DNA of 64,000 nucleotides, from assembly GCA_013400155.1 (NCBI GenBank), contig VXBM01000023.1, positions 1,178,033-1,242,032 on the forward strand, given 5' to 3'. This document shows, in pieces, positions 24,803 through 38,310 of this stretch; positions within the stretch are counted from its first letter, which is position 1; each line of letters opens with the position of its first letter. Below the pieces are notes generated by a model, which saw only the letters and a list, made by a program, of their open reading frames with translations, ran no database searches and was not told the origin of the DNA. The position numbers and the translations under genes are program-made. This DNA comes from Helopsaltes ochotensis (taxonomy: Eukaryota; Chordata; Aves; Passeriformes; Locustellidae).

Positions 24803-27109
24803 ATCAAGTACTCGTAATAGGTTTTTCTTGGTTTGGGGTTTTTTTCCTCACTATCTGTCTTCCTTGGTGTCATGGCCGAGGAGGGATGTATGAGAGTTGG
24901 TAGAGGGTGAAGACCATAATCTGAAAACCATTCCATAGGTCCATAGAAGTGTGCAAAAATACAGGATGCCATGTCTCCTGGATGAAGTTGGGGCAATTTG
25001 GGATTAATAGGGTCCGGAAGAGCTCACATCAGTGCTTGATGGTGACTGCTGGTTTGGAACATTGCTGCTGCAAATGAAATCCTTTGAAGTGTATTGAGCA
25101 GCTCCCCAGCTACCTCAGATGACTTTCTGCCTTCTCAGTGGCAGGCATCCACACAGAAAGCACATATCAGCACAGAAAGCTGATAACAGGCTATTGTTCC
25201 CCACATGTTTTAGGATATGATCAAACAGGCATGGTGGTTGTAAGACATGACTGAGTGGCTCACTTGTGGTTGTTTGCTTGTTGGCCTGTGGAAGGAGCAG
25301 CAGTCCTGGTTGTACCCACTGCAGGAGCAAGACATGACTTGTTTTTTTCTGCCCTAGCCAGTTTCCTAAGTTTGTCCAGGCTAACTTCTGTCCCTCCAGA
25401 TAAGGATTAGCAGAAGTGGTTTGCAAGACTCAAAATAGTTCTTGGTCATTTCCCCAAAATTCATACCAAGCAAACTTTCATCACGTTGAGCTTCGAAACG
25501 CCCCAAGACAGGTGTGCTGCCCATCTCAGTGAAACAGACTGGTGCTGCCTTGGTGTTTGGTGACACGTCATGTGGGACAAACTCTGGGAAATAGCTTCAC
25601 AGTCCCTTTGAACCATCAGTCTGGTGCACTGCTGGAGAGGTATGCTCCTCTGGGGCATAACCAGATCCAGAATCTTTACCCTAAGTGCAAAATTGGAGTA
25701 GACTGAAACTGGAGGCAAAACTAGATTTTAGAAAGTAAACCAATTCCTTGTCTGATAGGCAGCACAAAGTATTTGCCAATCTCGGGGATGGAAATTCCAG
25801 TAAATTCACATTTTCAGAAGCTATGCATCCTTCCCTCTGCAGACCTTTGGTCTTTTAAATGGGAATCCCACTCCCTAGTTTTGTGTTCATTTGTCCCTGC
25901 AGCAGGCTGGGCTGGTTGAGGTCTTTTAAGAAAGGAGGCTGGTTTTGAGACTTCGGTCTCTGTGCAGGTTTGCTTTTCTCCTATCCCCTTCAGAGACCAA
26001 GGGATTATTTCGTTCTCCAAGGGATGGACTGCTCTCTGTCATTCCACATGCAGCTGAAGGACCAGCAGTGTTTTAAATAAAGTGAAATTTCTTACTAATG
26101 TCAAGAAAACATCAAATGGAGCTTAGGATAAGTGATTTCAAATATACTGAGGTCTTAGCCTGCCCTTGGCCTCGCCTAAGTAGGCCAAAGCTTTTTCTCT
26201 TGCAGAAGAGAGCTTGAGAACAAAAGTCTTTAAAGAGCTTTCCTCTTCAGAGATGCTTCAGCTTTGAGGCTGGTGCCTGTCAGCATTTTAGTCTCTCATA
26301 GCTTTATTTCCTTCGTGTCAAAGATCATCTTACTTCCCTTGCAAAGCTGTCAGCCAGACCCTAGCTGCTTTGATATGGCTGCATTAGTCCCCGAGTCCCC
26401 TGTTGAACAAGCTGCTCAACAATGTTTGCACAAATGCATGATCTTGGGTAGAGAATTAATCCCTGTTCTTACCCCCTGTGCAGTCAGCCAGCTGAGAAAT
26501 TATTTTAAACACTATCCCATGTGGATTAGTGGTTTCCCAATTTCCTCTGCAAGTCTCTGGTGTTTCATACGATCTTTTGACTCTGCACAGATGCAGAGTA
26601 ATAAATTCATAACCTTGCTTTGTGGAACTTTGGCTGCTAAGTTCATTGCTGTTGGTCTCTCACTGGGGAACAGCCAAGCCATCATCAGCCTGCCTCACTT
26701 CTCCTTCCCTGTGTTTCAGCTGTAATCAGATTTTTTTTTTTTCCCCAAAACTCTTTGCTAATCCATTTTAATTTTCCTTCTTTTCCCCCCTCTTCTTCCC
26801 TCAGTCTGATTGTCTGGGTGGCTGCAGCTGTTTATCAGAATGAACTCCATCAGTATAGCCAGGATGTGGCATTGCCAGAGTTACCATTATTTTGCAGTGT
26901 TTTGGGGGATGCTCCTGAGGCCAACATCTGGCACTTGTGGTTGAGGAGAGCTCTTTATAATAATGACGCAAAGTTCATCCCATTTGCTGGAACAGCCTTC
27001 CAGTAGTGTGTTAGTTAATCACAGTAGTTCCAGTTAATTAATTATCGCATGTACATCCAGGGTGTAGCACCATCTTGCTGGGAATAGCTGCAGGTGGAAG
27101 GGGGACTAC

Positions 27110-27725
27110 TGTTACGATCCCACTTCTCACATGAAAACACTGTTGTGACACACCAAAATAATGTCAGAGTCTGATTATTAAAAGATACCTCTGCCCAAAT
27201 TAAGGTGCAAACGAGACCATATGTCAAAGTCAATAGTATGGATTTTATTTAACAGTAAATGTGGGGGAGAGAGAGAGGTGGAAAGGGGCAGGGAGGAGGG
27301 GGGTGGGGTGTTCGAGAGAGTCACCACCACATGGGTTCCTGGTCTTTTTGGTGGTGAGAGTTCCCAGGTGTTCTTCTGGAGGTACCACTTTTGTACAGTC
27401 CAGGTCACAGGTATCTAGGAGATGTATGTGCCATTCCAGCAACTTGGGATGGCATGTCTGTAAGCAGCTGCTTCCTTTTCTTACAGTTTGCCATAATGGA
27501 AATTTTTGTCCGGATAGGCTACCCAGATCCACCTCACCAGGCCTGGCATCTTCCTGTTGTTGCCATCTGCACTTTTCCCCCAGTATGCTTGGTGGAATTT
27601 TGTCCATTGTGCCAAACCTTTCACCTCCATCTAGGCCTGAAATTAACATCCTCCTATTTCCCATCTGAGCCAGTTGTGGTGGCTTATCTTAAGGAAACTT
27701 CCTTCTTTGACGGTGCTCTGTGACA
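27110..27725 (-). mobile_element. Probable solo LTR of an avian endogenous retrovirus
   Basis: Read on the minus strand the segment starts TGTCACAGAG (27725) and ends GATCGTAACA (27110), giving short inverted TG/CA-type ends. An AATAAA signal lies at about 27245-27251 on the minus strand, followed by about 130 nt that would be R-U5. The sequence near the poly-A signal resembles passerine LTRs I recall. I could not find a matching target duplication, so boundaries are provisional. Plus-strand and minus-strand open frames of about 135 codons overlap it and look non-genic. Confidence 0.5.
27285..27308 (+). other. G-quadruplex motif inside the LTR-like element
   Basis: G-runs of 4, 3, 6 and 4 separated by CA, AGGA and T satisfy the canonical rule. 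They follow a GAGAGAGAG purine tract. Confidence 0.8.
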
Positions 27726-28609
27726 AGTTAACTGTGTTCTTAAAGTCCTGAAACTACTGAAGGCCAAAAGTGGTGGCTCAGAACTGAAGAGGCTGGAAGT
27801 GAACTTGTGTTTTATTGCCTCTCAAAATGCCGGGAGATACCACTCATCCACTGGGCATTTACTCCCTTATCACTTCCTAAGCCTCCTGAACAACAATAAA
27901 CAGAAAACTGGAGTAAGGAGTGCCTGCCCAGGAAAGGCAGTGTGGCCAGATGTGCTGCACAGCTGGAGAGGAGTAGATGGATATTCTGTTAAAGGGAAAC
28001 AGTGCAAACTGTGTTTAGGGTGTCAAGAGTATTTCAGTGCATGAGCTGCGTGTGGTGGACGTGGAGTGACAGAAAATGCTCCCTGTGCAGAGCCTTACAG
28101 AGGCAAGGAGGGGCTCCCCATGTTCTGCCAAGACATGGGCAGGGGATAACCAGAGTACAAGAGGGTTGTAAAAGACTTTCTTCTAGATTTTGTGTGCACG
28201 GGGAGATGAAGTAGCAGCTCCTGCACCTAAATTTCGCCACCTTGCAGTCAGTCATAGATGGGCTGAGTGTCAGATGGGCACCGCTGCCCTCTCCTGTGTG
28301 CGTGGGGGGATGCTGGGCTCTGTGTGTTGCACAGCCCTGTCACTTCTGAACAGAAGGACCAGTGCTCTGCCCTCTCCCGTGATCCCAGAGTCCTTGGGTG
28401 CCTTTGAATGTGAGAACACCCTTTGACATGGTGTCCTGCCTGTCAGCTTCAGAGCAGTGACTCCGTGTTTCGTGGAAATGCCCCCAGCAGATCTGGTGGT
28501 AAGGATGAACTCAACTTTGCACATAGACTGGGAATTCGACAGTTTTGTTATGTGTGAAAAATGCGGTTTACCTTCTACAGATTTACAATGTGTAGTCCTC
28601 CTTCAAAGA

Positions 28610-28960
28610 AGGAATTTGCACAGAATTTGCAAGTCAATATATTAATTTGCTTGAATTAAGATTAATTTTTTTAAAGTATCCTCAGTAAGGAATTTAGTGT
28701 TTGTCAGTCTGTTTCTTTGTCTGGAATTAATAATGTAATAACATAGGCTCTTCAAACAAGGCATGTAATTAGAATTCATTGAAATCTTATGTCTAGGCTA
28801 AATTTGGAGAAAATGGGTTGTAATTAAACTGAGTTATTAACAGTTTCTAAATCTAATTATTGTGACTATGTGGTTCTCCTCTGGGTTAGGTGGGAAATCA
28901 TTATCCCAAACTCAAACCAATTGAGGACTTCAAAAGAGCACTAATTCAGAGAGGAGGTAT
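28610..28960. promoter_or_regulatory. AT-rich block with clustered TAAT motifs (candidate enhancer)
   Basis: Several homeodomain-type cores occur within about 350 bp, including attaatttgcttgaattaag, gtaattagaattcattg, gtaattaaactgagttatta and ctaattattg. Surrounding sequence is less AT-rich. Function is inferred only from composition and motif clustering. Confidence 0.3.
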
Positions 28961-29746
28961 GCACAGTTAAAACACCCCAAATAATACCAAGTCTTTTCAG
29001 TTATGGTGATTCACACCCGCAGCATTATGACTAAGATGTATTACTGCCATGGGCTTCTGCTGAGATGGAACTGAGATTTAAAGATACCATGTATTTTCCT
29101 TCTTTTTCTGAACTCTTGGCATAATGAGCAGAAGAGAAATGAATGCTCCCTTATCCTGCTATATATGGGATTTTTTTTTTCTCAGGGTAATATTCAATTA
29201 ATTTTCTGAATAAGCTATTCTTCCCCCAGGGGATAATTGCAAGATTTTTGTACTGTTTGTAACTTTTCAAGTAGCTTCGTGCACTGCTACCTTTCAGCTC
29301 TGCTTTCACCTGGATGCAGGGCTTGCAGTGATGTATTAGAAGGCTTCACATCTGCAACATGTTAGATGGGTTCTGGCATTTCTTATGGGGAAGGTTTTTC
29401 ATTCTACCCTTTGCCCCTCCTTCCACTCCCTTCTGTCTTTATTAGGAGAAGAGGAGAAGACAAAGAAAATGAAGAGTTGACAGAGATGAATATGCTCTGT
29501 GAATCAAAGGTTCTGGAAATGATTCTATGGGTTAGTTACCTTCCTGGTTAGAGTAGGAGACTTCTACAAAATTTCCATTGAACTATTCTTTTCAATCCCT
29601 AAAAAAATGCCAAGGAACTCAGACAAGAGTATTTTAAATGGCATCTATCTAGCACTCCTTTGTTGCCTATTTTGTTACAGCTAATTAAAAGAGAAAAGCC
29701 TTTTAATATTTAAGCACCATTAACTCAGCTGAATTATTAAATGTCA

Positions 29747-29754
29747 ATTTGCAT
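29747..29754 (+). promoter_or_regulatory. Octamer (POU) motif ATTTGCAT
   Basis: An exact octamer ATTTGCAT lies in an AT-rich setting rich in TTAATATTTAA and GAATTATTAAA. POU-III factors of neural progenitors bind this motif; occupancy here is unknown. Confidence 0.3.
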
Positions 29755-30768
29755 TATGTGCATAAAAGGATCAATAAACAAAGAGAATAAAACAATGGAG
29801 GTGACTGGGGCTAGAAAGATGTCAGCTCCTCTTCTTGGAACCAGAGGGAATTGCTGGCTTGCCTGCCAGTTTGTGGTCGCTAGTTATTGGTACTCAAGAG
29901 GGAAAGTGCCAGAGACTTTCTAGGACTATGCTCACCAAAGGCACTGCAGGGACATAAAAGATGCTGTCAAGATAAAACATTACTTGGCTTGATTTCCAGG
30001 GGTGTCACTCAGCCTCTGTTGCCTCAGTTCTGTTGACAATTTGCTGGCATTTGCTTTTGATGCTCTCTCCCTTCCTTTCAGGTGGAGCTTGGCCTTTGCA
30101 TTGTAGGCTGGAATTAGGTATGGATTGATCCCTGGCTGTGCTTTAGGCTTCCACCCAACCCAACGATGGCAGAGCGCAGAGCAGCCCTTTCCCCCTTAGC
30201 AGCACTGCCTGGGGGATAAAAGCTTCAGTGTTTTGTGAGGGCCTGCACTGGAACACAAAGGCTTCTTTCCACTGAGGGGCTGTGTGTAAAGCAGCCTCCA
30301 TGTATCATCAGCAGCACCTGTCTCCAACTCTTGATCTTGCTGGGAGCAGATGGGTGCCGGCAGAGGGTGCCAGGTCTCCGTGGCCCCCGTGGTCCTTGGC
30401 ATCTCTGCCAGGTTTGCCAGTGAGTGATTGTGCTGGGGTTGGTGCCATGGTTGCCTGTCCTGTCCCACCAAGTTGCTTGGAGCTGAGAGCAGACCTTGTC
30501 CTTTGATCACTTGGGAGGTGACTTTGCAGCAGGGGACCTGGGCTGTAAGTGGGGTGGGCACTGCTGTTCCTAGAGCTTTGGACAGAGACAAGTCCCTGCT
30601 GCCCACCATTTTTCAGTAGTAAAATTGGGGTTTAGATAGTTGAATTAAGGGTAGTATTTGTACTTCCATCTCTCTCTGTTTTGTTCTAAACAGGTTTTCA
30701 GTGAAATTTTATTTCAGTGGCAGGTTTTTTTGTGGCTCTTACCACTCTCTCCTGCTCTCATTCCCCTA

Positions 30769-30781
30769 CCCCCCCCCCCCC
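30769..30781 (+). repeat. Poly-C run (13)
   Basis: Uninterrupted C13 within a longer pyrimidine tract. Likely length-polymorphic. Confidence 0.85.
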
Positions 30782-33700
30782 GCCCTCTGTTTCACAGTTG
30801 AAATAGCCTTTTGCTTTCCGTGGAAGATGGGGATAGCAGTAGGTAAACATGGCCATTTGTTGAATCTTTCCTCTCCTGTGTGAGGAGAATGTTTGCACTG
30901 CCTTCATGGCATGATTGCCCTCACATCCCCAGCTCACTCTGAGCCATCTGAATGGGGCCCTGGAAGCAGTGGAGCTGTGACAGGTGAGGATTTAGCATTG
31001 ATTTGGTGCCTGAGTATTTACCCAGCTTTGCAGATGGGCTTTGTGGTCTGCACAGAGCTCCGTGCCTCTGCAGAAACTCTCCTGGCAGCTTTGGTCATGT
31101 ACGTAGGGAGGTCTTTGGAGAGTTGGGGCACCAGGTAGTCAGTGCCTTGCTTCGCTGCCCCATAACTGCACACCCACTCTCTGGGGCTAGCAGCCCTGGG
31201 CATACACGATTCCCTTTGGCTCTCCTTGTAGACAGAAGTCCTCTCCTTTGACAACTCTTCTCTGCAAGTCCTCCTCCTGCCCACCAGCCTCCAGTTTCCA
31301 CCTTGGCATTGAAGGATTTGTACCTCAGGGTTTAGCATTTTGAACAGCATCAGCTGGTGTCTCATGGAAATGCTCCTATTCTTATGCATTTTCTGATAGT
31401 GTACTTTGACTGCATACTGGTTTGACTTTTGTTCTGTTTCTTCTCTTATTGTTTTTAGTATACCTGGAGCTTGAATTTGTTTGTCTTCCTGTGTTTTCAG
31501 AGTGGGTTTTAGCATGTGGGTATGACTCTGGTGGAGTCTTCGCCAGCAAAGTCTGGAATATTCCCCCCACTAGCTGGGGAATCCACTTTGAAACCACTAC
31601 CTCTGCTTTGCCTTATTTTTCATGATTCAGGAACAACAGCTGTCATCTGTTATTTTTTTCAGGTTTTGATATGAAAAGGAGCCTGTAGTTACTCATTGAT
31701 TAGAGTTCATGCACCTTTGCTGCTAATCTAGTCAACAGATGATTAGCAAATTGACTTTTTTCCCCCGTTTTGAAGGACTGAAGTGTCTGTGTTGTGCTCT
31801 CCTTTTATGTCCTATGTCAAATGAACCAGCCATGAAACAACAGATGAGTTTCAAAGTACTCTGGTTTGAAGATCTGTGACTCTTTGTTGAAGAGTCATTG
31901 TTCTACCAAAGGGGTTCAAAGTATAAAAAGGGAGAAAAAGCAGAAGAAGCAGCACCAGTGGTGCTTCAGAAATGAGCTGATCTTGAATTCAGGGGAGAGA
32001 GGGTAAAGCCGTTGGGACTATTCAAACAAAGCCCATTTGCCTGCACAAGTTATTACCAGCAGATGGTGAGGACATCATGTGTTGGACTTTGCTACCAGTG
32101 CTGGCAAGCTGCAGCATGGCTGTGAAAGGCATTTTTCCTGCCTGAGTGGGGATAGGCAGCTTCAGTGGCTCCTGCATGCTGTGACAGAGAGTCAAAAATA
32201 GGCGAAATGTGAGTTGCATCTCCATCTGAGCTAGCCTTGGCTCTCTGGTGAGCTGGCTTCTTAGAGGCCCCTGGGGATGGGTGCAGTGAAAGCTGAAACC
32301 AAAGACAAGAGGGTCTGCAGTATTTCTGGATGCCTGTAGCTGTTCATTGCCCTTCAGAGGGTGGTGGGTGCATGGAGCAGCTGGAGATTGGCACAGGGGA
32401 GTGAAGACCTGGTGGGAGTTTATGTAAAGGAGACAAATGATCAAACCTACGAAGGAGCAGGCGCTCACCTGTCCTGCAGTACTCACCAGTTCCTGCAGCA
32501 CAGGGGTCAGATAAACAACTGTCTGTGCTGCCTGTGTCCAGTTGAGCTCCTCTCTTTGTAGCCCTTTTTTTGCTGACTGGACTGTTTCATTTTTGGATAT
32601 TTTACCAGCTGACAAACAAATCATTCTGTTAGTGGTCTATATCTTCTAGATTAGAGGATTTCTCCCCCCAGGCTGCTTGCCTGATTTGTATTTTCCCCTA
32701 AAATGCTCAAGAGATTTAAGTGGCAACCGGAGAAGAAATGTACAATATTTTGAGCAATCAGCTTGGCAGCATCACCTCACCCAAGTGTGGCTCTGTGGCT
32801 CATTGGGTTTTGCACCAATATTTAGAGATACAGGTCAAGCTCTGTAGCTGGCACAACAAGAAGTGGGTTCGGAGAGGAGATAAAATCTCTTTTAGGGCCA
32901 TAATGAGACAAGCATGCTTTTTTCATTTCCCAACCAGAGCTGGAATCTTCCAGGACATTGTTGCTGAGGTGCAGGCTCTGCCACTCTATCTGGAGCCCCT
33001 AAGGATTTGAAGACAAGCTTCCTCATATTGCTGGCATAGAGTTGTCTATAGAAATTCCACTTAGGCATGTGAGTTAGGCAGTAATGTAGAGTTTATGCCA
33101 CCATAATGCTCTCTGTGTGTAACATCTGTCACTTGATTCTTATCAAACAAAGTCACTGATCAATTTTGCTCTTCTCTGTAAGCACTCTGCAGTTAGGTGG
33201 ACCTATGTAAGAATATTTTGGGCACATCTAAGAAAACTAATGAGCTACTACAGTCAGTGGAGTTGGGGATTAGGGTGATCAGTCATGATCTGGTAACTGA
33301 TACTTTAGTAAAGGACATAATCCTGCCTTGGTTTGAAGTTGAACAATGGTCTCAGGAGCAGGTGTTGCAGTCACTGGGGAGTGTACCTGCTATTCATGAC
33401 ATCTCGCATGATTTTGTTGCTGCCATTTTTCTAAAATAAACAAAATTATACAGATGCTTCAAGGAAATGACATTGATTAAGCAAAAAGTTATTTTAAGAC
33501 TGTGGAAATCATCTGGCTGAGATTTACAAAAAGAAGTTCAGTTTCTGGAGATGCAATCAGACAGAGATGTAAAGACATAGTCTTGGTCCCTTCCAAGTAA
33601 AAAAAAATCCAATGCTATTTCAAGTGGCCAAGTTTCGTGGTCTGTGATTACTTTCCACATCTGTCATTTCTCTGCACTTCTCATTGAAAATTTTATTTTT

Positions 33701-35894
33701 TTCTTACTGCTCAAGAGTAGCCGTGAAGTGTTGTGTGAGGTTAGATATGGTTCTTTGCAGATCTTGTGAGTGGTTGTGGTTTATTTGCGGGTGAATTGAT
33801 GTTTGTGTTTTAATCGTGATCAGTGTACAAACACCAAAGGAGTCAGAGACATTTTTCTACTGAAATATGATGTGTTTCCACAGCAAATTTAGGCCAGTGT
33901 ACAGTAAGCAGATTTGATTTTTTTTTAAATTTTTTTAATGTTTTTTTTTGAATGTGTCGTTTGGGCTGCAGTGATAATACTGAGGTGTGAGACCCGAAAG
34001 AGCCTCAGTGGAGATGTGCCTTGTTTGGGGTTGGAACCCTTAGTGTCAGCAGGCAGGGAGGGCTTCCTGCTGTCTTTTGGTTTAGGACAGTACTGTGGTA
34101 GCACAGAGCTGCCCAGACAGCACATGACATTGGAAGAACCAACCGGAGGAGCTTGGATGAGACAGAAGTCCAAGGAGTGGGAGGAGACCCAGGACTATGG
34201 ATATGCTTTGATCCTCAGCTACCCCTGGGCCTTCTGCATTGCCTCTCTCTGTGCTGGGGGACCAGCCCGGCCTTGTGTTAAAAGTTGGAGTTTAATGAGA
34301 CTGAACTGTGCCCAGCACCTCCCATGGGGAAAGTTCCCTGCAGGGACTGGGCTCCCCTTACCGTTCCACTGGGCTAAGAGGCTGTGAGGGGCTGAGGTGA
34401 GGAGAAGGAAACCTCTGAGCAAGCAGCCAGGGAATGTGTTTGGAAAATGGTGGTGGCATTTGGTTTGGAAAATGGGCTCCCCTGGGCAGGCTGCACAAAG
34501 ACATCCAACGCCTGAGCTCGATTACACCCACCCACTGCCACCTCTCCCTCTGCTCTTGTGCTGGTCTTAACTGCTGACTGATGGGTATGACTGGTTTTTC
34601 CTCAGCTATTAATACAATATTGATCCACAGTCCTGCTGACAGTGTTAATGGACACTGATTGTGTATTATTATTTCCATAATTGTCCTCAAGCTGGAGTGA
34701 ATTCTCCTTTTCAAATGGCCCATCGATACTGTGACCTGCACTGTGGGTTGGATCTGGCCTGGTTAATTTGTTTTGTCTAAAGTTTCAGCAAAGCCTGTGG
34801 TTTTCATCCCTAGTGGAGCAATCAGTGAGATGAGCTGAGCTGTGCTGGAGCACTCATCAAGGCAGTTTCCAAGCCCTCCCAGAGCAGGGAGTTTTGTTCG
34901 GCTGTCAGGCTGGGCTGCTGCCCCTGCAGACCCTTCCCATTGCACTAGACCCTCCTGCTGCTGCCAAGTGTCTCTTCCCTCTACACGTGTGCTGGCTTTC
35001 CTTTGTGTTCTGCTGAGGGGACGTGACCCCTTCCTCATAGGTCTCCATGTTTGTGTGCCCCTGCTCTCCAAGCAGATCTGTGCATGAACAGACGGGATAA
35101 AACGCTACCTCCAGCAGCGACTTGGAGGCCTGAGCTGCCCCTTGGGTGTTCTGCCATGCCTGGTCTGTAACTAACAGTGCTGCAGGGCAGTTCCTGTAGA
35201 GGCAGTTCCTGGCAGTGTCTCTTCAGGAAGAAATTCCACACATGGATTTCCTTAGTGAAATGCTTATTCAACCCCACCGTGGTCTATAAATACCATGTGT
35301 TTTCCCATTTCTGGGATCTCCCTCCAAGATTCATCTGTTACATGCCACTTGCTCAGGATGGGAAAGGTGAGGAAAGGAGAGAGACAGGTTCTTAAGAGGT
35401 TTAAGCTGCAGATTAGCAGATGATGCCCACCTTGTTTCGAGTGTAGCTAAGCAGCGTGAGTCCAGGGAGCCTGTGAACAGGAATGGGAAGGACCTTGGCT
35501 TCTTTGCCTAGGGTATGTGCAGAGGAGGCTGAATTCTGTCTGCATCAGATGCATGGAAGATCATTCCTTGCCTTGCAGAGCACGGTGGTAGATTCAGGCT
35601 GAGGAAGAGGAAAGCTCTGGGTACCGCTTCCCTCTCTCCCCACCCTGGAGGAGGATGGTAGCTGAGGTGGGTGGATTCAGTGCCCCTGTGTGTTCAGCTG
35701 CAGGTATTGGCCCAGCAGCTTTGGAGATAAACGTTCTTCATCCTTGAGGCAGTCAGCAGGACATGCAGATGGCAGGGGCAGTGTGGGACAGAGTCTAACA
35801 GGGATGGCTGCTGTTGGAGTGCTGAGAAGGCAGCAGAGAACTGCGGTAGGTGCTCTGCTGCAAAACCGGGGAGGAGCTGCCCCTGTGGGTGTGA

Positions 35895-35930
35895 CAGTGA
35901 CTGAGGGAGTGTCAGTGACTGAGGGAGTAT
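35895..35930 (+). repeat. 18-bp tandem duplication
   Basis: cagtgactgagggagtgt at 35895-35912 is repeated at 35913-35930 with one change. Confidence 0.9.
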
Positions 35931-35970
35931 CTGTCACTCACCATCCTCTCTGTGAAGGAGCTTCCATCGC

Positions 35971-36038
35971 TGTCATTTTATTGATGAGATCTGAGGTTCA
36001 AGAAGATGAATGGCTAGACCTGGGATCCAGATACAGAT
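35971..36038 (-). repeat. Possible ancient MIR/L2-like fragment
   Basis: cattttattgatgagatctg, aggttcaagaag and acctgggatcca occur in the order of an antisense MIR or L2 3' end. The match is short and weak. Confidence 0.3.
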
Positions 36039-38224
36039 GACTCAGTCCTCTCCGAAAGATCATTTCTCTCTCCTTTTCTTACATTTTCATGTATTAGCAA
36101 CCTCTAAGCACCAAGAGTCTCATAAACTTTCCAGGTTATGGTAATAATAACATTGTACAGTACACTGCACTGGGAATAAAGTTATTTTATCCACTTCCAT
36201 TTCCTTTTGTTTTAATGTGTAAATATATCAAGTGAAAGTGTAGTACGAAATCTTGATGCAGAGGCCAAATGCATTACAGGCCAGCCATTTTCTGAGCAAG
36301 GGCCTAATGCTGCATGTTCATAGTCTGATCTTTTTTCCCTTCTAAAGCATCCTACAGTCAAAATGTGGCTGGCCTAGTTTCTCTGGAGGATTTTGTATTG
36401 AGAGCCTTCCCTATGTTGATCTCTTATGTGAAAGTGGAATAAAAGTGATGATACCTCTGTCCCTCAAAATTTCTGGGAACAATCTGTCCCTTCTTCCCCC
36501 ATAGAGGCCATCAGAGGTCTTCCCTAGACCTCTGCTTTGGGGCTGGCTGTCCTGAGGTGAGGGATTCTGCCCCAGAAGGACTCAACAGGGGAGGTTGTCT
36601 CTGTTCAGGAGTTGTTCTGTGTGGAGCACTGCTGAGAATGGCTGTGGTTACTCCTTCATCTCCAGCCTTTCTGTGCCTTCCTAAGGGCCTTCTGTGAAAC
36701 TGTTATTCTGACAGGCATGGCCCTGCTGTCCTGTTGTGCTGGCAGTGTGCAAGCTGTCTGCATGCTGAAATCCTCCAGGAGACGTGGGATGATGTCAAAC
36801 AATAATGTATTCTTTCTGTTCAAGCACATTAAAAGTGCAATTAATCCTCGCAGTCTCTCTGCCCATCTGTAATACAGCATGAGGTGACTTTCCCAGCCTT
36901 TGTGTGCTGTTGCAGGCTGAGCTTGAAACAGAGGCCTTCCCGAGCCTCATCTTATGACTTAATGCACTTCCAAAAGAGCTGGGTTCATTCATTGCTCAGC
37001 CCCCACCTCCTAATGTCAAGTTATAACCAAACCAGTGGCAGTGTCTAAGGGTCCTGTGCCATCTACCTGGGTGCTTTTCTTTCCAAGACAACCCCAAGCT
37101 TTCTGAGTTCCCTTTTGAGAGATCTGGGTTCTTATGGGGTTTAAGACATTAAAAAATCGTGGTTGTTCTGCTGAGGACCTGGTGCTGTTATTGCCAGAAA
37201 AATGTTGCAGCTTAAGCAGTGGAGGTTTCCTTGAAGTGATGTCCCTTTCCAGTGATTTAGCTGAAGGCTGTTAGTGATGGTGACACAACGAAGTTCAGGC
37301 ACCAGTGAACAAAGCCTGGTGTCTATACCCTTGCTTGTAAGCTTCAATACAGCTCAGTGTATCCAGGGAGAATTTGGGAGAAGAAGACAAAATTATGACC
37401 CAGGGCTTATCCCCAGGGCTGTCATTTAGTTGTAGTCTAGTGCCTTATAAGGATTAGTTTAAATAATGTTTCTCTCAAACTCAAGGATATGCCAGCAAAT
37501 TACACCAAGGTATTTTGGCACCAGAATAGTTGCACAAAAGCCCTCTAATCCTATACCACTCTACCTAATGCTTTTGCTGTGGAAGTTCCCCATGTGGAAG
37601 TGCCTCTGGACAAGTGGTAGAAAAGGGTTACACTGCACAGGGGAAGTCATGGAAGTGGAATAGACAAAGGGAAGCGTGAAAGTTGCGATGCTTACTTTGT
37701 ATATCACATGGAGTATAGCAGAGCAACTAAAGAGCTACATTTAACTGGGAGCTAGAGCTGCAGATAAATATTCTGATTCTCCATGGGGTGTTTGGAAATT
37801 AGTTTTTACAGCAAGGTCATGTTTGCAAAGGGACAATAGAGCCACCAAATGCAGCCCAGAGACCGTGAAGAGAGATTACCAGAGTTTTGCTGCTTCAGGA
37901 TGCCAGGACCCTGCTGAAATGCAGGAATTGGGGAATGTGGCATAGGGTGGGAAGGGATGGAATCTCTCTTTTAATCAGCAGAGATTGGTCAGCATCACGG
38001 CCAGTGTCTCAGTCCTGTAAGCAGTGCTTGGCAGCACAGTGGGGCTAAAGGTGTTATGGCAGATCTGCAGAAAACTCATCTGAGGGCTGAAACAGCACAG
38101 GAGGCTGTCATTTGGATTAAAGTGTATTAGCAAAGGTTATGTAGGCTTCTGAATTCCTCCCCTGCGACTGTTGGCTTGGCAAGCATTCATGATGTCTTTT
38201 CCTGATAAATCACTATTTTAATTA

Positions 38225-38310
38225 AGGTATTTACATATCTGCATGTATGTCCACACGTGTATGTGTGTACAAACACACAGATGTGTGTAAGCACATACAC
38301 ACATTTGTGC
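38225..38310 (+). repeat. Alternating TG/CA-rich segment
   Basis: Irregular purine-pyrimidine alternation (gtatgtccacacgtgtatg, acacacagatgtgtg, acatacacaca). It has Z-DNA or cruciform potential but is not a clean microsatellite. Confidence 0.6.

Noticed and set aside
31018..31515. Minus-strand 165-codon open frame
   Set aside because: No motif or family resemblance, and overlapping frames on the other strand are similar in length, so likely chance.
32022..32624. Minus-strand 200-codon open frame
   Set aside because: No recognisable domain, no splice context and no exon-like composition. One frame of this length is expected by chance in 64 kb on two strands.
33197..33439. 80-codon plus-strand frame that looked protein-like
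   Set aside because: No neighbouring retroviral or cellular motif supports it; I could not connect it to any family.
36512..36534. Short inverted repeat cagaggtct / agacctctg with a 5-nt loop
   Set aside because: Nine-base arms of this kind are common by chance in 64 kb.
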